Shown piece after piece: positions 53,921 through 63,113 of a stretch of 64,000 bases of DNA. The position numbers and the translations under genes were made by a program. The notes under the pieces were generated by a model, which saw nothing but the letters and a program-made list of their open reading frames with translations, made no database searches and was not told the DNA's origin. The DNA is from Pseudomonadota bacterium (GTDB lineage: Bacteria; Pseudomonadota; Gammaproteobacteria; Pseudomonadales; Pseudomonadaceae), in contig JAEYXX010000070.1 in the NCBI GenBank assembly GCA_023431055.1, positions 1 through 64,000 of the forward strand, read 5' to 3'. Numbering within the stretch: position 1 is the first letter of the stretch; each line of letters opens with the position of its first letter.

Positions 53921-56290
53921 ATGACCACCTTCGACCTGCCGATCCAGGGCATGACCTGCGCCAGCTGCGCCGGGCGCGTCGAGCGCGCCTTGCGCAAGTT
54001 GCCGCAGGTGAGCAGCGCCAGCGTCAACCTGGCCAACGAGCAGGCGCGCATCGAAGCGCCCGCTGGCAGCCTGCCGCAGCTGATCAGCGCCATCGAGGGC
54101 GCCGGTTACAACGTGCCCAGCCAGCCTCTGGAACTGAGCATCGAGGGCATGACCTGCGCCAGTTGCGTCGGCCGAATCGAGCGCGCCCTGAACAAGCTGC
54201 CGGGTGTCAGCCAGGTGGCCGTCAACCTCGCCGACGAGAAGGCGCGCCTGCAGGTACTCGCCGGTTTCGACCCACAGTTGGCGGTGAAGGCTGTCGTGGC
54301 CGCCGGCTATAACGCGCAACTGCTTGGCGAACGTCCGGCCACCGATCAGGCCCAGCGCCGCCTGCGGCACGAACGTCTGACCCTGCTCGCCGCCATCGCC
54401 CTGACCCTGCCGCTGGTACTGCCGATGCTGGTCGAACCCTTCGGCCTGCACTGGATGCTGCCGGCCTGGGTGCAATGGCTGCTGGCCACGCCGGTGCAGT
54501 TCATCTTCGGCGCACGCTTCTATCGTGCGGCCTGGCAGGCACTGAAGGCCCGTGCCGGCAACATGGATCAACTGGTGGCCATCGGCACCAGCGCCGGCTA
54601 CGGCCTGAGTCTGTATCAATGGGCCGTGACGCCGGCCGGGCAGATGCCGCACCTGTACTTCGAAGCCTCGGCGGTGATCATCAGCCTGATCCTGCTCGGC
54701 AAATATCTGGAAAGCCGCGCCAAACGCCAGACCGCCAGCGCCATTCGCGCATTGCAGGCATTGCGTCCGGACCACGCGGTGCGCCTGGTGGACGGGCGTG
54801 AGGAACGTGTCGGCATCGATGCCCTGGCGCTGGGCGACCGTATCCTGGTCAAGCCGGGCGAACGCTTCCCGGTCGACGGCCAGGTGCTGGAGGGCCACAG
54901 CCATGCCGACGAAGCGCTGATCAGCGGCGAAAGCCTGCCGGTGGCCAAGCAGCCGGGCGACAAGGTCACCGCCGGCGCCATCAACGGCGAAGGCCGCCTG
55001 CTGGTGGAGACCACGGCTCTGGGTGCGGAAACCGTGCTGTCGCGCATCATCCGCCTGGTCGAGGATGCGCAAGCTGCCAAGGCACCGATCCAGAAGCTGG
55101 TGGACAAGGTCAGCCAGGTGTTCGTCCCCACGGTGCTGCTGATCGCCCTGGCCACGCTGCTGGGCTGGCTGGCGCTCGGCGCATCCCTGGAAAACGCCTT
55201 ACTCAACGCCGTCGCCGTGCTGGTAATCGCCTGCCCCTGCGCCCTTGGCCTGGCCACGCCGACCGCGATCATGGCCGGCACCGGCGTCGCCGCGCGCCAC
55301 GGCATCCTGATCAAGGACGCCGAAGCACTGGAAGTAGCGCATGCCGTGCAGCACATCGCGTTCGACAAGACCGGCACCCTTACCGAAGGCAAACCGCGCA
55401 TCGTCCATATTGGCCTGGGCGAGGCCAGCGAGGACGAATTGCTGCGCCTGGCCGGCGGCCTGCAGCAGGGCAGCGAGCACCCGCTGGCCAAGGCCGTATT
55501 GCAGCGCTGCGCCGACCAGCACATTGCCCTGCCAGCACTGAGCGACAGCCACGCGCTGGCCGGTCGCGGCATCGCCGGTGAGGTCGAGGGCCGTTCCCTG
55601 CAACTGGGCAGCAGCCGCCTGCTGGAAGAAAACCACCTGCAGGCCGACGCGCTGGACACATCCGCGCAAGCCTGGGAGGCCGAGGGCCGCACCCTGTCCT
55701 GGCTGATCGAGACCGGCAGCACGCCACGCCTGCTTGGTTTGCTGGCCTTCGGTGATCTGCTCAAGGACGGCGCCGCCGAAGCCATCGCCGAACTACGCGC
55801 ACAGGGCATCACCAGCCACCTGATCAGCGGCGACAACCAGGGCAGTGTCGCGGCAGTCGCCAGCGCTCTGGGCATCGACCAAGCGCACGCCCAGGTGCTG
55901 CCGGCGGACAAGGCGCGCCTGGTAGGCGAACTGCGCCAGCAGGGCACCGTGGCGATGGTCGGCGACGGCATCAACGATGCGCCGGCGCTGGCCGCGGCGG
56001 ACGTCGGCATCGCCATGGGCGGCGGCACCGACGCCGCCATGCATGCAGCCGGCATCACCCTGATGCGCGGCGACCCGCGCCTGGTGCCGGCCGCGCTGGA
56101 CATCAGCCGGCGCACCTACGCCAAGATCCGCCAGAACCTGTTCTGGGCCTTCATCTACAACCTGATCGGCATCCCGCTCGCCGCCGCCGGCCTGCTCAAC
56201 CCGATGTTCGCTGGCGCCGCCATGGCCCTGTCCAGCGTCAGCGTGGTGAGCAATGCGTTGCTGCTCAATCGCTGGAGACCACGCGCATGA
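53921..56290 (+). CDS. copA: CopA, copper-exporting P1B-type ATPase
   Basis: 789-residue inner-membrane ATPase exporting Cu+ from the cytoplasm. It has two N-terminal HMA domains, each with GMTCASC (first at Cys13/Cys16, second about residue 80), eight helices with the translocation motif ACPCALG, phosphorylation site DKTGTLTEG, the SEHPLAKAV His-Pro motif and [10 protein letters not shown]. Both metal-binding domains and all catalytic motifs are intact. It is preceded by a CueR-type promoter and overlaps cueR by 4 bases, so it is co-transcribed with its regulator. Confidence 0.96.
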   Translation: MTTFDLPIQGMTCASCAGRVERALRKLPQVSSASVNLANEQARIEAPAGSLPQLISAIEGAGYNVPSQPLELSIEGMTCASCVGRIERALNKLPGVSQVAVNLADEKARLQVLAGFDPQLAVKAVVAAGYNAQLLGERPATDQAQRRLRHERLTLLAAIALTLPLVLPMLVEPFGLHWMLPAWVQWLLATPVQFIFGARFYRAAWQALKARAGNMDQLVAIGTSAGYGLSLYQWAVTPAGQMPHLYFEASAVIISLILLGKYLESRAKRQTASAIRALQALRPDHAVRLVDGREERVGIDALALGDRILVKPGERFPVDGQVLEGHSHADEALISGESLPVAKQPGDKVTAGAINGEGRLLVETTALGAETVLSRIIRLVEDAQAAKAPIQKLVDKVSQVFVPTVLLIALATLLGWLALGASLENALLNAVAVLVIACPCALGLATPTAIMAGTGVAARHGILIKDAEALEVAHAVQHIAFDKTGTLTEGKPRIVHIGLGEASEDELLRLAGGLQQGSEHPLAKAVLQRCADQHIALPALSDSHALAGRGIAGEVEGRSLQLGSSRLLEENHLQADALDTSAQAWEAEGRTLSWLIETGSTPRLLGLLAFGDLLKDGAAEAIAELRAQGITSHLISGDNQGSVAAVASALGIDQAHAQVLPADKARLVGELRQQGTVAMVGDGINDAPALAAADVGIAMGGGTDAAMHAAGITLMRGDPRLVPAALDISRRTYAKIRQNLFWAFIYNLIGIPLAAAGLLNPMFAGAAMALSSVSVVSNALLLNRWRPRA

Positions 56291-56718
56291 ACATCGGCCA
56301 AGCCGCCAGGCACACCGGCCTCAGTACCAAGATGATTCGCTATTACGAGTCCATCGACCTGCTACCCCATGCTGGGCGGTCGGAGAGTGGTTACCGGCAG
56401 TACAGCACGTCGGATCTACACCGCCTGGCATTTATCAAGCGGGCGCGGGACCTGGGCTTTTCTCTGGAGGAAGTCGGCAAGCTGCTCGCCCTGTGGCAGG
56501 ACAAGCAGCGCGCCAGTGCCGATGTAAAGGCGCTGGCCGAAGAGCATATCGCCGAACTGGAACGCAAGATTGCCGAGATGACGGCCTTGCGCGATACGCT
56601 GGTGGAGCTGGCGAACAGTTGCCAGGGTAACGACCGGCCGGATTGCCCGATTCTGCAGGGGCTGGAGGAAGGTGTGAGCTGCGGTGCGCCGGGATGTTCG
56701 TCGCACCGTCAGCCGTAG
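56287..56718 (+). CDS. cueR: CueR, copper-responsive MerR-family activator
   Basis: 143-residue MerR-type regulator: winged helix-turn-helix (about residues 1-70: [21 protein letters not shown]), dimerisation helix (about 80-110) and a metal loop with Cys112 and Cys120 in [10 protein letters not shown], the CueR pattern for Cu+, Ag+ and Au+. The C-terminal CGAPGCSSH adds further Cys and His. Its ATG overlaps the copA stop (ATGA), so CueR would raise its own synthesis along with CopA. Confidence 0.94.
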   Translation: MNIGQAARHTGLSTKMIRYYESIDLLPHAGRSESGYRQYSTSDLHRLAFIKRARDLGFSLEEVGKLLALWQDKQRASADVKALAEEHIAELERKIAEMTALRDTLVELANSCQGNDRPDCPILQGLEEGVSCGAPGCSSHRQP

Positions 56719-56735
56719 GGCGGGTGCAACCCGCC
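56719..56735 (+). terminator. Small hairpin directly after cueR
   Basis: A 7-bp perfect stem (GGCGGGT / ACCCGCC) with a GCA loop directly follows the cueR stop codon. No U-tract; termination strength is uncertain. Confidence 0.4.
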
Positions 56736-56781
56736 AGGTCGACAACGGCGGCGCGTCGAGTTGCGCGCACGGAGATACCTT

Positions 56782-56841
56782 GTAGCCCGGATGCAATCCG
56801 GGGGAGGCTGCGAAAACCACCCCGGATTTCATCCGGGCTAC
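56782..56841. repeat. REP-like element pair (CCCGGATGCAATCCGGG family)
   Basis: Left unit GTAGCCCGGATGCAATCC and right unit CCCGGATTTCATCCGGGCTA are palindromic units in inverted orientation spanning 60 bp, closely matching 45803-45862. It lies between cueR and the RIO kinase gene. Confidence 0.87.
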
Positions 56842-56873
56842 GGCAAGGCGCAGCCCCCCCCGATAACCGCTGT

Positions 56874-57761
56874 TCAGCGCATCCAGGGCGGTATCGGCTC
56901 GGCGTCCTTGGGCTCATCTTCGGCGTTGCGCAGCGCCTGCTTCTTCGCTTCTTCGGCCAGCGCGGCCTTGATCTCGCGCATCACCGCGTCGATGTCGGCG
57001 GCGTCCTCGGGCTCGGCGAACTCGCCGGTCAGTTGCGTTTCCGGCGTCAGCTTGCCGGCCTCGTAGAGCGCCCACATTTCCTTGGCGTACTTGGTGTACT
57101 TGAGCTCCGGGGCGAACTGGCCGAAATACTCGGCCATGTTGCGCACATCGCGTTCGAGCATGCTGAACGCATGGTTGTTGGCGGCAGCGTCCACCGCCTG
57201 CGGCAGGTCGATGATCACCGGACCTTCGGGGCCGAGCAGCACGTTGAATTCCGACAGGTCGCCATGCACCAGGCCGGCGCAGAGCATCTTGACGATCTCC
57301 TGGATCATGAAGGCGTGGAACTCGCGGGCGTCGTCCGGGTGCAGGTCGACGTCATTGAGCCTTGGTGCGACATCCCCCTCGCCATCGTCCACCAGCTCCA
57401 TCAGCAGCACGCCGTCGAGAAAGTCGTAGGGTTTGGGGACTCGCACGCCGGCATTGGCCAAACGGAACAACGCGGCGACTTCGGCGTTCTGCCAGGCCTG
57501 CTCCTGCTCCTTGCGCCCGTACTTGCTGCCCTTGGCCATGGCGCGCGCCTGGCGGCTGCCACGTACCTTGCGCCCTTCCTGGTATTCCGATGCCTGGCGG
57601 AAGCTGCGTTTGTTGGCTTCCTTGTAGACCTTGGCACAGCGCAGCTCGTCGCCACAGCGCACCACATACACCGCTGCTTCCTTACCGCTCATCAGCGGCC
57701 GCAGCACCTCGTCCACCAGGCCATCCTCGACCAGGGGTTCAATACGTTTGGGCGTCTTCAT
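56874..57761 (-). CDS. RIO1-type serine protein kinase
   Basis: 295-residue atypical protein kinase of the RIO family. The nucleotide-binding Lys is in CAKVYKEANKRSFRQ, the catalytic loop is LVHGDLSEFNVLL and the metal-binding loop is VIIDLPQAVD. In archaea and eukaryotes RIO1 matures the small ribosomal subunit; the bacterial role is not well known. The C-terminal part (after about 235) is acidic and Lys/Ala-rich, outside the kinase core. The gene stands alone, with a REP-like element after it. Confidence 0.9.
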   Translation of the reverse strand: MKTPKRIEPLVEDGLVDEVLRPLMSGKEAAVYVVRCGDELRCAKVYKEANKRSFRQASEYQEGRKVRGSRQARAMAKGSKYGRKEQEQAWQNAEVAALFRLANAGVRVPKPYDFLDGVLLMELVDDGEGDVAPRLNDVDLHPDDAREFHAFMIQEIVKMLCAGLVHGDLSEFNVLLGPEGPVIIDLPQAVDAAANNHAFSMLERDVRNMAEYFGQFAPELKYTKYAKEMWALYEAGKLTPETQLTGEFAEPEDAADIDAVMREIKAALAEEAKKQALRNAEDEPKDAEPIPPWMR

Positions 57762-57847
57762 CGGTGTGGATCACGGGTCCTTTCTGACGGAGAGATTGAT
57801 TGCCGACCATCCTCGCACAGCCAGAGACGGATGCCGACTGTTGATCG

Positions 57848-58735
57848 TCATGCATTGAGCAGATGGCGCCTGAGCGCCTCGATGGCGTAGCGCACCTTGG
57901 CCGGTTGCGCGTCGCGGCGCGGGGTGACGATGTGCAGGCCGATCGGCTCCAGCTGCCAGTCCGGCAGCAGGGCCAGCAATTCGCCGCGCGCCAGCAGCTG
58001 ACGAACTTCCGGCTCCGGCTGCAGCGATACGCCCATGCCCGCGAGGGTGAACTGGCGCGCCGCAAGAATGTTGTTGCAGGCGATGCGGCTTTCCAGGCGC
58101 AGGCGCTGCATCTCGCCGCCCGGCCCGTGCAGCTGCAGATGCTGGCTGCGCTCGGTGTTCAGCGCGATCCAGTCCAGCGCGAGCAATTGCTGCGGCTGCG
58201 TTGGCCAGGCGTGGCGCGCGAGGTAGGCAGGTGATGTGCAGACCAGCATGCGCCAGTCGGCGACATGCCGGGCAACCAGGCTGGAGTCATCCAACTGGCC
58301 GACGCGGATGGCCAGATCGATACGCTGCTCGATCAGGTCGATCTGCTCGTCCTGGAAAAACAGACGCAGACTCAGCGCCGGATGCGCACTCAGGAGCGGC
58401 GCCAGCGCCTCACTCAGCACTGGCCCGGAAAAACCGACCGGCGCGGCGATACGCAGCTCGCCAACCGGCGCGTCACGCTGCTCGGCCAGGCGCTGCTCGG
58501 CCTGCTCGGCCAGCTCGACGATCTGCCGGCAACTCTCGTAGAACTGGGCGCCCGCCTCGCTCAGGGTCAGCTTGCGCGTGGTGCGATGCAGCAGGCTGAC
58601 CCCGGTGGCCTCCTCCAGCCGGCGGATCTGCTGGCTGACGGCCGACGCGCTCATGCCCAGGACCTCGGCGGCAGCGACCATCGAGCCTTTCTGCACCACC
58701 GTGGCGAACAGCGCCATGCGCTTTAGCTGCTCCAT
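57848..58735 (-). CDS. LysR-family transcriptional regulator
   Basis: 295-residue LysR-type regulator: N-terminal helix-turn-helix (about residues 5-60: MVAAAEVLGMSASAVSQQIRRLE) and a periplasmic-binding-like effector domain (about 90-290). It diverges from the NAD(P)-binding protein gene at 58834 with 98 bp between start codons, the classical arrangement for control of the divergent gene. The inducer is unknown. Confidence 0.92.
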   Translation of the reverse strand: MEQLKRMALFATVVQKGSMVAAAEVLGMSASAVSQQIRRLEEATGVSLLHRTTRKLTLSEAGAQFYESCRQIVELAEQAEQRLAEQRDAPVGELRIAAPVGFSGPVLSEALAPLLSAHPALSLRLFFQDEQIDLIEQRIDLAIRVGQLDDSSLVARHVADWRMLVCTSPAYLARHAWPTQPQQLLALDWIALNTERSQHLQLHGPGGEMQRLRLESRIACNNILAARQFTLAGMGVSLQPEPEVRQLLARGELLALLPDWQLEPIGLHIVTPRRDAQPAKVRYAIEALRRHLLNA

Positions 58736-58833
58736 TATGAAGCCCTGCTTAATTATCCAAGTGCATCAAGCCAGTTTTTCCGGCGTTTATCCAGAGTGAT
58801 CATGTGTTCACCTTCACACACGAGGCACTTCCC

Positions 58834-59475
58834 ATGAGACTCGCCCTGATCGGCGCCAGCGGTTACGTCGGCGCGCCACTGCTGCAAGAAGCCCTGGACC
58901 GCGGCCACCAGGTCACCGCCCTGGTACGTCATCCGGAAAAACTCCCCGCTCATGCCAACCTGGTCGCCGTGCGGGCCGATGTGCACGACAGCGCGGCGCT
59001 GGCCGAACAGCTGCGTGGTCACGATGCGGTACTCAGTGCCTTCAACCCCGGCTGGGGTGTGGCCGACATTCGCGAGCAGTTCATCGCCGGCAGCCGTGCC
59101 ATCGTCGCGGCGAGCAAGCAGGCCGGAGTCAGGCGCCTGCTGCTGGTTGGCGGTGCCGGCAGCCTCTATGTCGCCCCCGGCCTGCAACTGATCGACACGC
59201 CGGATTTTCCCGCCGAGTACAAGGAAGGCGCCGAGGGCGCACGCCAGGTGCTGAACATGCTGCGTGACGAACAGGAGCTGGAGTGGACCTTTCTCTCGCC
59301 TGCCGCCCTACTCGTGCCCGGGCCGCGCACCGGCAAGTTCCGCTTGGGCCGGGACGAATTGCTGATGAATGGTAACGAGTCTGGCAGCATCTCGACCGCC
59401 GATCTGGCCGTGGCGCTGATCGACGAAACCGAAAAACCGCAGCATATCCGCCAGCGCTTCACCCTGGCGTACTGA
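58834..59475 (+). CDS. NAD(P)-binding protein (NmrA/atypical SDR family)
   Basis: 213-residue Rossmann-fold protein. The dinucleotide motif GASGYVG is at residues 7-13 (MRLALIGASGYVGAPLLQ); LLLVGGAGSLYVAPG follows. It resembles atypical short-chain dehydrogenases of the YwnB/NmrA type that lack the usual catalytic YxxxK, so an oxidoreductase or redox-sensing role is open. GAGG precedes the ATG at 58834. It is likely regulated by the divergent LysR protein; the DUF2218 gene follows 54 bp later. Confidence 0.87.
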   Translation: MRLALIGASGYVGAPLLQEALDRGHQVTALVRHPEKLPAHANLVAVRADVHDSAALAEQLRGHDAVLSAFNPGWGVADIREQFIAGSRAIVAASKQAGVRRLLLVGGAGSLYVAPGLQLIDTPDFPAEYKEGAEGARQVLNMLRDEQELEWTFLSPAALLVPGPRTGKFRLGRDELLMNGNESGSISTADLAVALIDETEKPQHIRQRFTLAY

Positions 59476-59529
59476 ACCACGCGGCCGCTCCGGCGACCGC
59501 TTCCAACCTGACATCAAGAGGAATGATCG

Positions 59530-59820
59530 ATGACTTCATTCAGCAGCAGCGCCTTCGTCGCAACCGATACCCCGGCGCGCTATATCAGCCGCCTGTGCAA
59601 GCACTTCGCGCACAAGATTCCAGTCGACTTCGACGAGCAGCAGGGCCGCATCGAGTTCGGCGCTGGTGTGGCGATCTTGAAGGCAGAAAACCAGGGCTTG
59701 CGTCTACAGGTGGAAAGCGCCAACAGCGAAGACCTGCAACGCCTCGAAGGCGTCGTTGGCAGTCACTTCGAACGCTTTGCCTGGCAGGAAGAGCTGACTC
59801 TGGACTGGCAGCCCAAATGA
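59530..59820 (+). CDS. DUF2218-family protein
   Basis: 96-residue cytoplasmic protein matching DUF2218 (ATDTPARYISRLCKHFAHKI, HFERFAWQEELTLDWQ). Members often lie beside siderophore or iron-uptake genes, and a TonB receptor is 1 kb downstream, but the function is unknown. It follows the NAD(P)-binding gene with a probable shared transcript and converges on pxpA (4 bp between stops). Confidence 0.88.
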   Translation: MTSFSSSAFVATDTPARYISRLCKHFAHKIPVDFDEQQGRIEFGAGVAILKAENQGLRLQVESANSEDLQRLEGVVGSHFERFAWQEELTLDWQPK

Positions 59821-59824
59821 TCCC

Positions 59825-60568
59825 TCACAGCGCGTCCAGACGGGCGCGCAAGCGACGCAACACCGCCAAAGACTCGGGGTTGTCGCCATGCACGAACAGG
59901 CTGTCGGCGCGCAGCCGCAGCGGCTTGCCATCGATATCGGCAAAGGGCTCGCCACGGGCGATGGCCAGCGCCTGGGCAAGAATGCGTTCGGGATCCTGAT
60001 GCACCGCGCCACTTAATCGGCGTGGCGCAAGCTGCCCATCCGAGAGGTAGTCGCGGTCGGCAAAGGCCTCGAACATCAACGGCACATCCGCCTCGTCGGC
60101 CAGGCGCAGCTCCCGATCGTTGTCAGCCAGCGCCAGCACCATCAACGGCAGGCCCTTGCGGTAGCAGTGGCAGGCATCGAGCACCGCCATCAGCAACGCA
60201 TCGTCGCGCACCAGGTCGTTGTACAGCGCGCCATGCGGCTTGACGTAGGCCAACTGGCCGCCCGCGGCGCGGCAGAAGGCATCGAGCGCGCCGATCTGAT
60301 ACAGCACCAGCGCACGCACCTCTTCGGCCGAGCACTGCAGGTGGCGGCGGCCGAAGCCCTGCAGATCCGGATAGGAAGGATGCGCGCCGATGCTCAAGCC
60401 ATGCGCTACAGCCAACTCGACGCTACGCGCCATGATCAGCGGATCGCCGGCATGGAAGCCGCAGGCGAGGTTGGCCTGATCGATCAGCGGCATGGCCAGT
60501 GCATCGTCGCCCATGCGCCAGGCGCCGAAGCCCTCGCCCATGTCGCAATTGAGAAGAATTGGGTTCAT
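59825..60568 (-). CDS. pxpA: PxpA, 5-oxoprolinase subunit A (LamB/YcsF family)
   Basis: 247-residue LamB/YcsF-family protein, the subunit that with PxpB and PxpC opens 5-oxoproline to glutamate using ATP. Family motifs are intact: LNCDMGEGFGAW at the N-terminus, ANLACGFHAGDP, GAHPSYPDLQGFGRR and VKPHGALYN. pxpB and pxpC, normally adjacent, are not in the window, so they must be elsewhere or the protein acts differently. It diverges from the TonB receptor gene. Confidence 0.92.
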   Translation of the reverse strand: MNPILLNCDMGEGFGAWRMGDDALAMPLIDQANLACGFHAGDPLIMARSVELAVAHGLSIGAHPSYPDLQGFGRRHLQCSAEEVRALVLYQIGALDAFCRAAGGQLAYVKPHGALYNDLVRDDALLMAVLDACHCYRKGLPLMVLALADNDRELRLADEADVPLMFEAFADRDYLSDGQLAPRRLSGAVHQDPERILAQALAIARGEPFADIDGKPLRLRADSLFVHGDNPESLAVLRRLRARLDAL

Positions 60569-60714
60569 GTCGGCAGCTTAGAGCGCCAGCAAGGCATGCG
60601 CAAAGCGCTGGACTCATTCGAGAATTTATCGCATTTACAAAATTTACATCTGCCTGCAGGCCAATCGCCACGGCCTATCCAGCCGGATGCCATGCCCATC
60701 GATATCACCCGCAA

Positions 60715-60742
60715 TTGAACCTTATATGCAAATCACTATCAT
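60715..60742 (+). promoter_or_regulatory. Promoter with overlapping Fur box, TonB receptor gene
   Basis: TTGAAC (-35, 4/6) and TATCAT (-10, 5/6) are 16 bp apart, 55 bp before the ATG. Within and around the spacer ATGCAAATCACTATC matches 12 of 15 positions of the Fur-box core ATGATAATCATTATC, so iron-bound Fur should block the promoter. Confidence 0.6.
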
Positions 60743-60796
60743 CCCGGTCGTTTGCAACCGTTCCGACTGCACCCTCTTACTGCCAGGAGTAGATCG

Positions 60797-63022
60797 ATGT
60801 CCGCCCTCAATTCCCGCACCGCCTTGGCCAGCGCCATCGCCTTGGCCGCCAGCTTAGGCGCCCAGGCCAATGAGCCCATCGCCCTCGGCGATGTGGTCGT
60901 CAGTGCTTCCGGCTTCGAACAGAAGATCACCGAAGCCCCCGCCAGCATCAGTGTGATCAGTCGCGAGGAGTTGCAGCAGAAGCGCTACAACAACCTGGCG
61001 CAGGCTCTGGGCGATGTTGAGGGTATCGATATCGGCCAGGGCACCGGCAAGACTGGCGGGCTGAACATCAGCATCCGTGGCATGCCCAGTCAGTACACGC
61101 TGATCCTTATCGACGGCCGCCGGCAGAATGCTGCCGGTAACGTCACGCCCAACGGTTTCGGTGAGACCTCCACCAGCTTCATGCCGCCGCTGTCCGCCAT
61201 CGAGCGCATAGAGGTGATCCGCGGCCCAATGTCGACCCTGTATGGATCCGACGCCATGGGCGGGGTGATCAATATCATCACCCGCAAGGTCGGCAAGGAG
61301 TGGTCCGGCTCTTTGACCCAGGATTACACCTATCAGGAAAATCGCGATTTCGGCGATACCCGTAGCACTAGCATCTACGCCAGCGGTCCGCTGATCGACG
61401 GGCTGCTCGGCCTGCAAGTACGGGGAAGCCTGTTCAATCGCGAAGAATCCAACCTGAGCTACGGCAACGGCGTGGAAGTCAGCAAGCGCGGCCCATCCCC
61501 AGTCGATGGTGGTACCAACAATCTGGGCGCACGCCTGACTCTCACGCCGCACGAGAATCACGACTTCGGTCTGGACATTGAGCGCAGCCGCCAGAAGTAC
61601 AACAACGATGAGTGCCAGCTCGGCAGTCTCGATGGCTTGAACCGCAACTGCACTGCCAATGCCACCACCGCCAATGGTTATGCCGACGAGTTACGTTTCG
61701 AACGCGAGCAGATCGCCCTGACCCACACCGCGCGTCTGGACTTCGGCACTCTGGATTCCAGCCTGATGCACAACCGCACCGAAACCATCGGCCGTACCAT
61801 TCCAGGTAACGTTATCGGCAATAGCTCCGGCATCCCAGGCACGCTGATTGGTGATGATCGCGATCTGGAGACAACCAACCTGGTTTTCGACAGCAAACTC
61901 GTAGCACCAATAGGTGAGTCGCACATTGCAACCCTCGGCGGTCAGTGGTGGAAAGCCGAAATGACGGACGGCATCGCACTGGACGAGTTCGAGCAAAAAA
62001 CCTGGGCACTCTTCGCCGAAGATGAATGGCGCCTGCGTGATGATCTGGCCCTGACCTTGGGTGCTCGTTATGACGACCACGAAGCCTTCGGCGGCCACGT
62101 GAGCCCGCGCGCCTATCTGGTGTGGAATACCACTGACAGCTGGACACTCAAAGGAGGCATCAGCCGTGGGTACAAGACTCCGGATCTGAACGACCTGCAT
62201 GGCGGCATCAACGGTGTCACCAGCCAGGGGCAGGTCGTCACCATCGGCAACCCAGACCTGAAGCCTGAGACAACCACCAGCAGCGAGTTTGGCGTCTACT
62301 TCGACAGTCTGTCCGGCTTCAATGCCAACGCCACACTGTTCCACAACAAGTTCAAGGACAAGATCGCCAGCGGTGATCCTGTTGCAGATCCGCTGTGCAG
62401 CGGCAACATAGCAAGTGGCGGACTCCCGGCTGGCACCTGCTCGCAGCAGATCAATATCGACGAAGCCGTAACCCAGGGTCTGGAACTTGCTGCCAGCTGG
62501 AACTTCGCGCCGGCCTGGACGCTGTCGGGCAATTACACCTATACCGATAGCGAACAGAAAAGCGGCGACAACAAGGGCCAACCGCTGACCAATACTCCCG
62601 AACATCTGGCCAATGCCAAGCTGAACTGGCAGACCACAGACTCGCTCAACCTGTGGCTGAAGGCTGAGTACCGTGGCGAACGCGCTCGCTTTACCTCGAA
62701 GTACGAAAACCTGGCCAATGCCAACGGCAGCTACTCCACCAATCAGTCGATCTACGACACCCTGGGCAAGAACACCAAGGCCTATACCCTGTTCCATTTG
62801 GGTGGCTCGTTCAAAGCCTCGGAGAACGTGACGTTCAATGCTGCGATCTACAACCTGCTGGACAAGGACTTCGTCAAAGGCAAGGCCTACACAGCCTATG
62901 CAAACAACGGCGCAGTCGACGGTACGGCGTACGGAACCGACTACATGCAGACCGGCCAGTCCACCACTGGCACCGTGGAAGAAGGCCGCCGTCTCTGGTT
63001 GTCTGCCGTGATCGACTTCTGA
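60797..63022 (+). CDS. TonB-dependent outer-membrane receptor (CirA/FepA-like)
   Basis: 741-residue outer-membrane receptor with a signal peptide of about 25 residues (ALASAIALAASLGAQA). A TonB-box-like GDVVVSAS opens the mature protein; a plug domain (about 40-165: ISIRGMPSQYTLILIDGRRQ, IEVIRGPMSTLYGSDAMGGVI) and a 22-strand barrel end in the terminal aromatic VIDF. The plug resembles CirA/FepA receptors for catecholate siderophores or colicins; the true ligand is not determinable. AGGAG precedes the ATG at 60797. A Fur-type promoter lies upstream. Confidence 0.92.
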   Translation: MSALNSRTALASAIALAASLGAQANEPIALGDVVVSASGFEQKITEAPASISVISREELQQKRYNNLAQALGDVEGIDIGQGTGKTGGLNISIRGMPSQYTLILIDGRRQNAAGNVTPNGFGETSTSFMPPLSAIERIEVIRGPMSTLYGSDAMGGVINIITRKVGKEWSGSLTQDYTYQENRDFGDTRSTSIYASGPLIDGLLGLQVRGSLFNREESNLSYGNGVEVSKRGPSPVDGGTNNLGARLTLTPHENHDFGLDIERSRQKYNNDECQLGSLDGLNRNCTANATTANGYADELRFEREQIALTHTARLDFGTLDSSLMHNRTETIGRTIPGNVIGNSSGIPGTLIGDDRDLETTNLVFDSKLVAPIGESHIATLGGQWWKAEMTDGIALDEFEQKTWALFAEDEWRLRDDLALTLGARYDDHEAFGGHVSPRAYLVWNTTDSWTLKGGISRGYKTPDLNDLHGGINGVTSQGQVVTIGNPDLKPETTTSSEFGVYFDSLSGFNANATLFHNKFKDKIASGDPVADPLCSGNIASGGLPAGTCSQQINIDEAVTQGLELAASWNFAPAWTLSGNYTYTDSEQKSGDNKGQPLTNTPEHLANAKLNWQTTDSLNLWLKAEYRGERARFTSKYENLANANGSYSTNQSIYDTLGKNTKAYTLFHLGGSFKASENVTFNAAIYNLLDKDFVKGKAYTAYANNGAVDGTAYGTDYMQTGQSTTGTVEEGRRLWLSAVIDF

Positions 63023-63029
63023 TCACAAC

Positions 63030-63088
63030 GCCGCCGCTTCACAAGAAGCGGCGGCTCGCTGACTGCTGCAGGCACCCGCAGCAGTCAG
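63030..63088. terminator. Tandem hairpins between converging genes
   Basis: Two perfect 11-bp stems: GCCGCCGCTTC / GAAGCGGCGGC (63030-63055, ACAA loop) and CTGACTGCTGC / GCAGCAGTCAG (63059-63088, 8-base loop). They lie between the TonB receptor gene and the opposing oxidase gene and probably terminate both. Confidence 0.75.
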
Positions 63089-63113
63089 GCCGAATCGATG
63101 CAGGTCCGCCGCC

